A stretch of 64,000 nt of DNA from Thiosocius sp963753845. Its GTDB lineage: Bacteria; Pseudomonadota; Gammaproteobacteria; Chromatiales; Chromatiaceae. Below, one piece after another: positions 57,533 through 64,000 of this stretch. The notes below the pieces were generated by a model. That model did no database searches. It had not been told where the DNA came from and saw nothing but the letters and a program-made list of their open reading frames with translations. Location of the stretch: contig CAVWEI010000001.1 of the NCBI GenBank assembly GCA_963753845.1, positions 62,001 to 126,000 on the forward strand, in the 5' to 3' direction. Positions within the stretch are counted from its first letter, which is position 1, and each line of letters opens with the position of its first letter. A program made the translations under genes and the position numbers.

Positions 57533-60163
57533 ATGCGGATGGATCGACTGACAAGCAAATTCCAGATGGCCCTGGCGGATGCCCAGAGCCTCGCGGTGGG
57601 GCGCGATCATCAGTTCATCGAGCCGGCCCACCTCTTGACGGCGCTGCTGGACCAGGAAGGCGGCACGGTGCGGCACCTGCTCGCCCAATCCGATGTGAAT
57701 GTGAACCAATTGCGTTCGGCACTCGGCGAGGCGCTCGATCGCCTGCCTTCGGTACAGGGCGCAGCGGGCGACGTGCATATCTCCAACGAGCTCAACCGGC
57801 TGTTGAACCAGACCGACAAGCTCGCGCAACAGCGCAAGGACCAGTACATCTCGTCCGAGCTGTATGTGTTGGCCGCGGTCGAGGACAAGGGCGCTATCGG
57901 CGACCTGATGCGCAAGGCCGGTGCCAGCAAGGGCGCCCTCGAAAAGGCGATCGAGCAGGTGCGTGGTGGTCAGTCGGTAGACGACCCGAATGCCGAGGAT
58001 CAGCGCCAGGCGCTGGAGAAATACACCATCGACCTGACCGAGCTTGCCGAGCAGGGCAAACTCGACCCCGTGATCGGGCGTGATGACGAGATCCGGCGTT
58101 CGATTCAGGTCCTGCAGCGGCGTACCAAGAACAACCCGGTCCTTATCGGCGAGCCCGGCGTCGGCAAGACCGCGATCGTCGAGGGTCTGGCGCAGCGCAT
58201 CATCAACGGCGAGGTGCCCGAGGGCCTGAAGGGCAAGCGCCTGCTATCGCTCGACATGGGCGCACTGATCGCCGGTGCCAAGTTCCGCGGTGAATTCGAG
58301 GAGCGCCTGAAGGCGGTACTCAGTGACCTGTCCAAGCAGGAAGGGCAGATCATCCTGTTCATCGACGAGATCCACACCATGGTGGGCGCGGGTAAGGCCG
58401 AGGGCTCGATGGATGCCGGCAATATGCTCAAGCCGGCATTGGCGCGCGGTGAGCTGCACTGTGTAGGCGCGACGACGCTGGACGAATATCGCAAGTACGT
58501 CGAAAAGGACGCGGCGCTCGAACGGCGTTTTCAGAAGGTCCTGGTGCAGGAGCCCACGGTCGAGGACACGGTGGCCATCCTGCGCGGCCTGAAGGAGCGC
58601 TACGAGGTCCACCACGGGGTCGAGATCACCGATCCGGCGATCGTGGCCGCGGCCACCCTGTCGCACCGTTACATCGCCGACCGCCAGCTGCCGGACAAGG
58701 CGATCGACCTGATCGACGAGGCCGGCTCGCAGATTCGCATGGAGATCGATTCCATGCCGGAAGAGATGGACCGGCTCGATCGCCGGCTGGTGCAGCTCAA
58801 GATCGAGCGCGAGGCCCTCAAGAAGGAGTCCGACGAGGCCTCGAAGAAGCGCCTGGCCGCCTTGGAGAGCGAGATCTCCGTGCTGGAGCGCGAGTTCGCC
58901 GACCTGGAAGAGGTCTGGAAGTCGGAAAAGGCCGCGGTGCAGGGCACCACGCATGTCAAGGAGTCGCTGGAGCAGGCGCGCCAGGAGTTCGAGACCGCGC
59001 GTCGGGCCGGCGACCTGCAGCGCATGTCTGAGCTGCAGTATGGCCGCATCCCGGAACTGGAGCGTCAGCTCGACGTGGCCGGTCAGGCCGAGCAGAAGGA
59101 GACCCACCTGCTGCGTAACAAGGTCACCGAAGAGCAGATCGCCGGCGTGGTATCGAAATGGACCGGCATCCCGGTGTCCAAGATGCTCGAGGGTGAAAAG
59201 GAAAAACTGCTGCGCATGGAATCCGTGCTGGCGAAACGGGTGGTGGGGCAGACCGAGGCGGTTACCGCGGTGTCCAATGCCATACGCCGCTCGCGTGCAG
59301 GCCTCTCCGATCCGAACCGGCCGAACGGCTCATTCCTGTTCCTGGGTCCTACCGGGGTGGGTAAGACCGAGCTGTGCAAGACCCTGGCCGAGTTCCTGTT
59401 CGATACCGACGAGGCCATGGTGCGCATCGACATGTCGGAGTTCATGGAGAAACACTCCGTGGCCCGCCTGATCGGCGCACCGCCCGGTTACGTCGGTTAC
59501 GAGGAAGGGGGTTACCTGACCGAGGCGGTGCGTCGTCGGCCGTACAGCGTGATCCTGATGGACGAGATCGAGAAGGCCCATCCGGACGTATTCAACGTGC
59601 TGCTGCAGGTACTCGATGACGGCCGCCTGACCGACGGCCAGGGACGCACGGTCGATTTCCGCAATACCGTGATCGTCATGACCTCCAACCTCGGCTCGGA
59701 TCTGATTCAGACCCTGTCCGGCGAGGAACGTTACGAGGAGATGAAGTCCGCGGTGATGGAGGTGGTCGGTCAGCACTTCCGTCCGGAGTTCATCAACCGT
59801 ATCGACGAGGCGGTGGTCTTCCACCCGCTGGGCCGCGAGCAGATCCGCGCGATCACCGAAATCCAGATCGGCTATCTGCACCAGCGTCTGGCGGATCGCG
59901 ACATGGGCCTGGAGATCAGCCGTGGCGCACTGGACCGTCTTGGCGAGGCCGGTTTCGACCCGGTCTACGGCGCACGACCGCTCAAGCGCGCCATCCAGCA
60001 GCAGCTGGAGAACCCGCTGGCGCAGGAGATCCTTGCAGGAGTGTTTGGTGCCGGTGACGTCATCCATGTCAATGTCGCCAATGACGGCCTGACCTTCTCG
60101 CGCGGCAGCAATGTCGATCTGGACGACGAGGGCGCGGTGATCGAGGGTGAATTGGTGGATTGA
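57533..60163 (+). CDS. clpB: disaggregating chaperone ClpB
   Basis: ClpB is the AAA+ disaggregase that works with DnaK to rescue aggregated protein. The protein has 876 residues: an N-terminal substrate domain starting MRMDRLTSKFQMALADAQ, the first AAA+ domain (Walker A GEPGVGKT, Walker B ILFIDEIH), the coiled-coil M domain at about 410-530, and the second AAA+ domain (GPTGVGKT, ILMDEIEKAHPD). GGAG lies nine bases before the ATG at 57533; an internal Met two codons on may give a minor form. It ends just before a repeat element. Confidence 0.98.
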   Translation: MRMDRLTSKFQMALADAQSLAVGRDHQFIEPAHLLTALLDQEGGTVRHLLAQSDVNVNQLRSALGEALDRLPSVQGAAGDVHISNELNRLLNQTDKLAQQRKDQYISSELYVLAAVEDKGAIGDLMRKAGASKGALEKAIEQVRGGQSVDDPNAEDQRQALEKYTIDLTELAEQGKLDPVIGRDDEIRRSIQVLQRRTKNNPVLIGEPGVGKTAIVEGLAQRIINGEVPEGLKGKRLLSLDMGALIAGAKFRGEFEERLKAVLSDLSKQEGQIILFIDEIHTMVGAGKAEGSMDAGNMLKPALARGELHCVGATTLDEYRKYVEKDAALERRFQKVLVQEPTVEDTVAILRGLKERYEVHHGVEITDPAIVAAATLSHRYIADRQLPDKAIDLIDEAGSQIRMEIDSMPEEMDRLDRRLVQLKIEREALKKESDEASKKRLAALESEISVLEREFADLEEVWKSEKAAVQGTTHVKESLEQARQEFETARRAGDLQRMSELQYGRIPELERQLDVAGQAEQKETHLLRNKVTEEQIAGVVSKWTGIPVSKMLEGEKEKLLRMESVLAKRVVGQTEAVTAVSNAIRRSRAGLSDPNRPNGSFLFLGPTGVGKTELCKTLAEFLFDTDEAMVRIDMSEFMEKHSVARLIGAPPGYVGYEEGGYLTEAVRRRPYSVILMDEIEKAHPDVFNVLLQVLDDGRLTDGQGRTVDFRNTVIVMTSNLGSDLIQTLSGEERYEEMKSAVMEVVGQHFRPEFINRIDEAVVFHPLGREQIRAITEIQIGYLHQRLADRDMGLEISRGALDRLGEAGFDPVYGARPLKRAIQQQLENPLAQEILAGVFGAGDVIHVNVANDGLTFSRGSNVDLDDEGAVIEGELVD

Positions 60164-60175
60164 TCGTTGCTCGAT

Positions 60176-60275
60176 GGATTTACCACGAAGGTCACGAAGG
60201 ACACTCAGCGGGTGCAAAATCCGTTGTCGCGACCCCGCCAGCCTTTGTGCTCTTCGTGTCATTTGTGGTGAATTC
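60176..60275. repeat. 100-bp inverted repeat of the ACCACGAAGG type after clpB
   Basis: The left arm at 60176-60204 (TTTACCACGAAGGTCACGAAG) and the reverse complement of 60247-60275 agree at 22 of 29 positions, with a ~42-base loop. The CACGAAGG-rich arms belong to a family of short repeats seen between genes in many environmental proteobacteria. It lies between clpB and the next plus-strand gene. It may act as a transcript hairpin; no U-tract follows. Confidence 0.65.
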
Positions 60276-60319
60276 TTTCTTCCACCCAGTGGGTTGCTTC
60301 GCGGCCTTTGAGAAAATTC

Positions 60320-61120
60320 ATGACCGATCTGGGCAGCCTCATCTACCGGACTGCCGATGACGAGGGTGAGATCCATGTCTACGAAGACCGACGGTTTCGT
60401 TACCTGACCTTCGGCAACGCGGTCGAGCAGAGCTGTTTGAATCTGGCCAGGCCGGCGCGCCTCGAGTATGCCTATACCCAGGCAATGCTGCTGCCACTGG
60501 TGTTTGGCAGGGATGTGCGTCGCCTGCTGTTGCTCGGCACGGGTGGCGGCAGTCTCGCGAGGGCGATGCGTGCCGCGGACCGGGGTTTCCGTATCCTGGG
60601 GGTCGACCGGCGTCAGGCGGTACTCGATGTCGCGCGTGCCTATTTCCATTTGCCCGACGACCGCCACTTCGAGGCGGTGTGCCAGGATGCGGACGATTTT
60701 CTGCAGTCGCACGAAGGTCTGCACGACCTGATATTCGCCGATCTCTATCTCGCCGAAGGCATGTACCCGCGACAGATCGCGGACGGTTTCCTTCGGCTGT
60801 GCCGTGAACGCCTGACGGAAGACGGTGTGCTGGTCGTCAATCAATGGGCCAGCGAGTTCCAGACCAGTCGTGCGGCATTCATCGCACTGACGGAGGTGTT
60901 CGACGGTCAGGTGCTGCACCTGCATGTACAGGGCGGCAACATCATCGCGTTCGCCTTTCGGGGCAATCTGCCCGACCTGCAGCGTGACCGGCTTTTTGCC
61001 GCCGCGCAGGCATTGGGATTGCGCCTGGACATCCCGCTGCAGCGACATGCGCGCAACCTGTGGCGGCAGAATGCCGAGTTGCTGGGTGTCGGGCGTTTTA
61101 ACCGGCGCCGGGTGCGCTGA
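60320..61120 (+). CDS. spermidine synthase-like methyltransferase-fold protein
   Basis: The protein has 266 residues with a PABS (polyamine biosynthesis) Rossmann fold: a beta N-terminal part (EIHVYEDRRFRYLTFGN), the nucleotide loop LLLLGTGGGSLARAM, the acidic ligand in GVDRRQAVLDVARAYF, and HDLIFADLYLAEGM in place of the SpeE DxxxD proton-acceptor area. It is similar to fused or orphan SpeE-like proteins of gammaproteobacteria, but aminopropyl transfer is not proven. The ATG at 60320 is preferred over a TTG at 60308. No speD is nearby. Confidence 0.85.
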   Translation: MTDLGSLIYRTADDEGEIHVYEDRRFRYLTFGNAVEQSCLNLARPARLEYAYTQAMLLPLVFGRDVRRLLLLGTGGGSLARAMRAADRGFRILGVDRRQAVLDVARAYFHLPDDRHFEAVCQDADDFLQSHEGLHDLIFADLYLAEGMYPRQIADGFLRLCRERLTEDGVLVVNQWASEFQTSRAAFIALTEVFDGQVLHLHVQGGNIIAFAFRGNLPDLQRDRLFAAAQALGLRLDIPLQRHARNLWRQNAELLGVGRFNRRRVR

Positions 61121-61149
61121 CGCGGCGGTGGGAGAAGGGGATGGAACAA

Positions 61150-61176
61150 GGGATACCGGTACGCGCCCGGTATCCC
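61150..61176. terminator. hairpin between two convergent genes
   Basis: GGGATACCGG (61150-61159) and CCGGTATCCC (61167-61176) form a perfect 10-bp stem with a 7-nt loop between the ends of the SpeE-like gene and the convergent haem protein gene. There is no clear U-tract on either strand, so efficiency as an intrinsic terminator is uncertain. Confidence 0.55.
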
Positions 61177-61201
61177 TGTCATAAAGCGCCGGTCCGGATC
61201 C

Positions 61202-61768
61202 TCAGTTGGCCTTGCTGAGGGTGAAGGCGCCGCGGATGTCACCGAGCGAAAAACCCCTCGCCTGATCCTGCGGATAGATCTGGCTCAGTTTCTCCTCGAC
61301 CGGCGGCTTGATCTCTGCGGCGTGACAGTTGAGGCATACCTGTCCGGTGGGGATGGCCTTCATATAACGGTACTGCTGGTCGTCACCACTGCCGACGACC
61401 TCGGCAAACTCGAGCTTGTCGACCGGTTCACCGGCCGCCTTGCGTGCCTCGAACTGCTCCAGCACCTGCAGTTCCCAGGCGTCGGGTGTATTCGCGGGAT
61501 TGCGCAGCTTGAGGCTGGTGCGACCCACCTGCCAGCCTGAGGACTCGGTTATCTGGGCGGCGATTGCCGGCGCCTTGACGGAGCAGACCTCGATCGTATG
61601 CACCGGGCCTCCGGCCTTCATGCCTGCGGCAACCTCGGCCTGGAGCTGGCCCGCAAACTGTTTGACCAGAGTGCGCGCCTGGGTAAGGTTGGGATCGGCG
61701 GCCTCGGCGTGCAGGGTCAGGGGTGCTGCCGCCAGCAATACGGCTGCGGTAATCAAACACTTCTTCAT
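61202..61768 (-). CDS. periplasmic c-type haem protein of the DUF3365 (Tll0287-like) family
   Basis: The protein has 188 residues: a signal peptide ending about LHAEA, then a PAS-like DUF3365 domain. CLNCH at residues 145-149 is a single haem c-binding motif. Cys62 in IEVCSVKAPAIA lies at the position of the Cys that ligates the haem iron in cyanobacterial Tll0287, which has an unusual His/Cys-ligated haem. It is therefore a candidate redox or gas sensor or a low-potential carrier; the function in proteobacteria is unknown. AAGGAGA lies directly upstream of the ATG at 61768; a longer frame to 61858 lacks these features. Confidence 0.87.
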   Translation of the reverse strand: MKKCLITAAVLLAAAPLTLHAEAADPNLTQARTLVKQFAGQLQAEVAAGMKAGGPVHTIEVCSVKAPAIAAQITESSGWQVGRTSLKLRNPANTPDAWELQVLEQFEARKAAGEPVDKLEFAEVVGSGDDQQYRYMKAIPTGQVCLNCHAAEIKPPVEEKLSQIYPQDQARGFSLGDIRGAFTLSKAN

Positions 61769-61873
61769 TGCGTCTCCTTGTGCATGGGCTAAATGACCGG
61801 CGCCGCCCCGAAGGCGGGCAGGGAGCCCATTCTGTCTCCGGGTGCGGCGGGTCCGCAAGTGGCTGCCTGCCGG

Positions 61874-63388
61874 TCAACGCGAGGTGCTGAGGAAGACACC
61901 GCCGCGTCGCGGGTCGCCGGCGCCGGTGAATTTTCTGCCATCCCAGCACACGGTGTGCGTGCCACCGAAGAACAGGTTGTGGGATGCCCAGACCTGATTA
62001 TCAGGGTACTGCCCGGCCAGCGTCTCGGTGACTCCTTCTGCGAAGCCCGGTTCCATGTCGAGCCGGCCGCGCTCGTAGTGGATGCGTGGGGCGTTGACGG
62101 CGTGCTCCGGCGTCAGGCCGAAATCGATCAGGTTGCAGAGTGTCTGCAGGATTGCCGTGCGCAAGCGGTTGGAACCACCCGAACCGATGGCGATCAGGTG
62201 TCGATGATCCTCGGCCAGGGTGGGTGCCATCATGGAACTGACCCGCACGTCGCATGGCCAGCGGTTGAAGCCTTCCGGGTTGAGGTCTTCCTCGCCCAGC
62301 ATATTGTTCAGCATGATGCCCGTACCGGGCAGGAGCTGACCGCTGCCCTCACCGTTCGACAGGGTCATCGAGGCACAGTTGCCCGCACCGTCGATGGTGC
62401 TGATATGGGTGGTGCCACGATTGTTGACCGGATGGCCGGCCACTGCCGCACGGTATGCCGCCATCAGTTCATCCTGGCGTTGCGGACCTGCAAGGATGCC
62501 ATCGTCCCTGGCGACATTGGTGTATGCCATCACTTCGGCCAGTGTCCGCAGGTGTTGCGCGCTGCCGAATCCGGCTGAGGCGATATCCCGCTCGTCCAGC
62601 AATGCGAGCGCGAAATTGATCAGCGTACCCCCCGAGGACGGGGCAGGGTTGGTGGCCACCCGGTAGCCACGATAGCGATGCTGCAAGGGGGTACGTGGAA
62701 CGGCCTGGTAGCCTTCCAGGTCGGCCAGCACCAGGTGCCCACCCTGTTGGTCGCAAAGGGCCACCAGTCGCCTGGCGAGTTCACCCCGGTAGAAGGGGGC
62801 GTCCCCCTCTTCGGCGATCCAGGCCAGGGTCTCGGCCAGCTCCGCCTGCCGAAACAGCCTGCCTTCAACCTGCAGCGACTCGTCGCCGTACAACGCCTCG
62901 GCGGCGGGTGTGGCGCGGTAGATGGGCGCGACGATGCTGAAGATGTAGGACTGCAGGGCGTTCACGGTCACGCCTTCCGAGGCATATTCGATCGCCGGGG
63001 CAAGTATTTCGCGCAGCGGCAGGCTGCCGAGCAGGCCGTGTGCCGCGACCAGCCCGCGAACCGTGCCGGGGGTGGCGATCGAGCCGGTGCCGATATGGAA
63101 TTCCTGCTGGGCGGTGCCGAAGTCGGCAATCACCGGATAGAACTCGCACTCGCCCGCCGGCCGTCGCTCATGCGGTGTCTGCACGAAAAAATCGTGGAGC
63201 AGGGCTTGTCCGCCGGCCTTGCGCGCCAACAGGAAGCCGCCACCGCCGAGCGAGGTGAGCACCGGCTCGACCACGCAGGCGGCAGCGAGTGCCGCCAGCA
63301 CGGCATCGAAGGCGTTGCCACCGAGCTCGTACATGCGCAACGCCGCTTCGGCGGTCTTCGGGTGGCCTGCGGCCACGGCTCCTTTCAT
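61874..63388 (-). CDS. ggt: gamma-glutamyltransferase without signal peptide
   Basis: This is an N-terminal-nucleophile hydrolase that cleaves gamma-glutamyl bonds such as in glutathione. The protein has 504 residues and self-cleaves before the first Thr of TTHIST (Thr326), seen in NNRGTTHISTID. The substrate loop GSGGSNRLR near the C-terminus and GHPKTAEAALRMYELGGNAFDAV at the N-terminus are typical. Unlike most bacterial GGTs it starts directly at the catalytic domain, with no signal peptide, so it may be cytoplasmic. No other in-frame start upstream adds one. Confidence 0.93.
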   Translation of the reverse strand: MKGAVAAGHPKTAEAALRMYELGGNAFDAVLAALAAACVVEPVLTSLGGGGFLLARKAGGQALLHDFFVQTPHERRPAGECEFYPVIADFGTAQQEFHIGTGSIATPGTVRGLVAAHGLLGSLPLREILAPAIEYASEGVTVNALQSYIFSIVAPIYRATPAAEALYGDESLQVEGRLFRQAELAETLAWIAEEGDAPFYRGELARRLVALCDQQGGHLVLADLEGYQAVPRTPLQHRYRGYRVATNPAPSSGGTLINFALALLDERDIASAGFGSAQHLRTLAEVMAYTNVARDDGILAGPQRQDELMAAYRAAVAGHPVNNRGTTHISTIDGAGNCASMTLSNGEGSGQLLPGTGIMLNNMLGEEDLNPEGFNRWPCDVRVSSMMAPTLAEDHRHLIAIGSGGSNRLRTAILQTLCNLIDFGLTPEHAVNAPRIHYERGRLDMEPGFAEGVTETLAGQYPDNQVWASHNLFFGGTHTVCWDGRKFTGAGDPRRGGVFLSTSR

Positions 63389-63475
63389 GTCGGACAGACT
63401 CCTAGCCTGGAAATCCCGTCAGCCGGCCAGTGAGATTTCCAGGCCAGCTGCTCCGATTATGCCGGGGACCGGGCC

Positions 63476-63504
63476 AAAAAAAAGCGCGCCCGGGGGCGCG
63501 CTTT
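63476..63504 (-). terminator. intrinsic terminator of the sulfur-globule-like gene
   Basis: On the minus strand AAAGCGCGCC (read from 63504) pairs with GGCGCGCTTT around a CCCG loop and is followed by eight T (63483-63476). It lies about 20 bases after the stop of the Gly-rich protein gene and is a strong rho-independent structure. Confidence 0.88.
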
Positions 63505-63506
63505 CC

Positions 63507-63525
63507 AATCAACCCGGGGTTGATT
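63507..63525. other. small palindrome spanning the stop codon of the Gly-rich gene
   Basis: AATCAACCC (63507-63515) and GGGTTGATT (63517-63525) are perfect complements around a single G. It forms a second hairpin in tandem with the terminator and includes the stop codon of the Gly-rich gene. Confidence 0.5.
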
Positions 63526-63961
63526 ACTTCTTGTCGGCCTTCTTGTCGGCCTTCTTGGCGGGAGCCGCCGGCTTGGCCGTCGTGGTGCTCGGGTAGGTAT
63601 AGCCGCCTGCATAGGGGGCGTAACCGTAGCCGCCGCCGTAACCGTAGCCCGGGTAGCCGCCACCGTAACCGTAGCCCGGGTAGCCGCCACCGTAACCGTA
63701 GCCCGGGTAGCCGCCACCGTAACCGTAGCCCGGGTAACCGCCGCCCCAGCCGCCGTAACCAGGGTAGCCGCCGCCCCATGGTCCGCCGCCCCATGGTCCG
63801 CCGCCCCAGCCATTACCCCAACCATTGCCCCAGCCGCTGTTCCCGCCGAACCAGTTCCATGGTCCGCCACCGCCGCCCCAGAAGGCGCTGGCACTTGAAG
63901 TGGCGAGGATAGTGGCTGCGCCGACCAGGCCGGCCAACAGCAGTTTGCGAGTCTTGTTCAT
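63524..63961 (-). CDS. secreted Gly/Tyr-rich protein, sulfur globule protein-like
   Basis: The protein has 145 residues: a signal peptide with likely cleavage after SSASA (residue 26), then FWGGGGG and about 90 residues of Gly, Tyr, Pro and Trp in short repeats, ending in an Ala/Pro/Lys tail with KKADKKADKK. The signal plus AFW start, Gly/Tyr/Asn-Trp richness and A/P/K tail resemble the sulfur globule envelope proteins of purple and other sulfur bacteria. Low-complexity sequence makes homology weak, so a generic cell-surface or cuticle-like protein is possible. GGAGGG precedes the ATG and a strong terminator follows, so it is a monocistronic, probably well-expressed gene. Confidence 0.75.
   Translation of the reverse strand: MNKTRKLLLAGLVGAATILATSSASAFWGGGGGPWNWFGGNSGWGNGWGNGWGGGPWGGGPWGGGYPGYGGWGGGYPGYGYGGGYPGYGYGGGYPGYGYGGGYPGYGYGGGYGYAPYAGGYTYPSTTTAKPAAPAKKADKKADKK
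63637..63744. repeat. four tandem 27-bp repeats encoding a 9-residue Gly/Tyr unit
   Basis: Copies start at 63637, 63664, 63691 and 63718. The first three are identical or nearly so; the fourth differs in its last third. Each unit encodes one nine-residue block of the type GGG-YPGYGY inside the sulfur-globule-like protein. The near-identity of copies at DNA level indicates recent expansion by slippage or unequal exchange. Confidence 0.85.
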
Positions 63962-64000
63962 TGATAGTCCCTCCGGTTAAAGGAATTCAGTTTTTCCTGG

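Noticed and set aside
63637..63744. Regular 27-bp repeats considered as a CRISPR array
   Set aside because: The copies are contiguous without spacers and lie in frame inside a coding sequence; no cas genes are present.

Overview
The window is a 64 kb chromosomal segment of a GC-rich gammaproteobacterium. It is made almost entirely of core genes with little sign of recent acquisition. Three features point to a free-living or symbiotic gammaproteobacterium near the Chromatiales: the complete dcw cell-wall cluster, the dolP-diaA-yraN-lpoA-rsmI block, and the pilSR/pilA/pilBCD-coaE-zapD-yacG block. A secreted Gly/Tyr-rich protein resembling sulfur globule proteins at the right edge hints at a sulfur oxidiser. 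The taxonomic reading is inference; no rRNA or tRNA gene was seen.

Layout: (1) 1-3.1 kb: end of purK, purE, a terminal-inverted-repeat element, then nhaD on the minus strand. (2) 3.2-8.1 kb, minus strand: FAD-linked oxidase, dolP, diaA, yraN, lpoA; rsmI diverges from lpoA. (3) 9.1-9.4 kb: RNase P RNA. (4) 9.7-28.5 kb: dcw cluster, from an MraZ-type operator and promoter through mraZ, rsmH, ftsL, ftsI, murE, murF, mraY, murD, ftsW, murG, murC, a 50-codon ORF, murB, ddl, ftsQ, ftsA, ftsZ, then lpxC. (5) 28.5-35.7 kb: dciA (minus), M23 peptidase, secA, argJ, a Nudix-ThiE fusion and an unknown membrane protein. (6) 35.6-45.6 kb, minus strand: yacG, zapD, coaE and the type IV pilus genes pilD, pilC, pilB, two pilin genes, pilR, pilS. 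(7) 45.7-49.9 kb: sucC, sucD, nadE, glnB. (8) 50-53.7 kb: bamD (minus), then rluD, pgeF, a gcvR-like gene and a peptide deformylase. (9) 53.8-57.4 kb, minus strand: a two-gene operon of an RND transporter with a C-terminal cyclic-nucleotide-binding-like domain and an unknown secreted protein. (10) 57.5-64 kb: clpB behind a heat-shock promoter, a spermidine synthase-like gene, a haem protein of the DUF3365/Tll0287 type, a gamma-glutamyltransferase without a signal peptide, and the sulfur-globule-like protein.

Most genes in a block overlap by ATGA or sit a few bases apart, so long co-transcribed and translationally coupled units are likely. Peptidoglycan precursor synthesis (mur, mraY, ddl), septal synthesis (ftsI, ftsW), divisome assembly (ftsL, Q, A, Z, zapD) and the outer-membrane genes (lpxC, lpoA, dolP, bamD) form one envelope-biogenesis theme. 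The pilus genes carry their own sensor and regulator.

The clearest anomaly is a set of frame breaks in otherwise intact conserved genes: the ftsQ end, argJ, pilC, nadE and both pilins. Nearly all can be repaired by removing one surplus base. This looks more like insertion errors in the assembly than biology, although the pilin region is damaged enough that real decay cannot be excluded. The best candidates for something undescribed are the RND/cyclic-nucleotide-domain fusion with its coupled secreted partner, and the 50-codon ORF between murC and murB.
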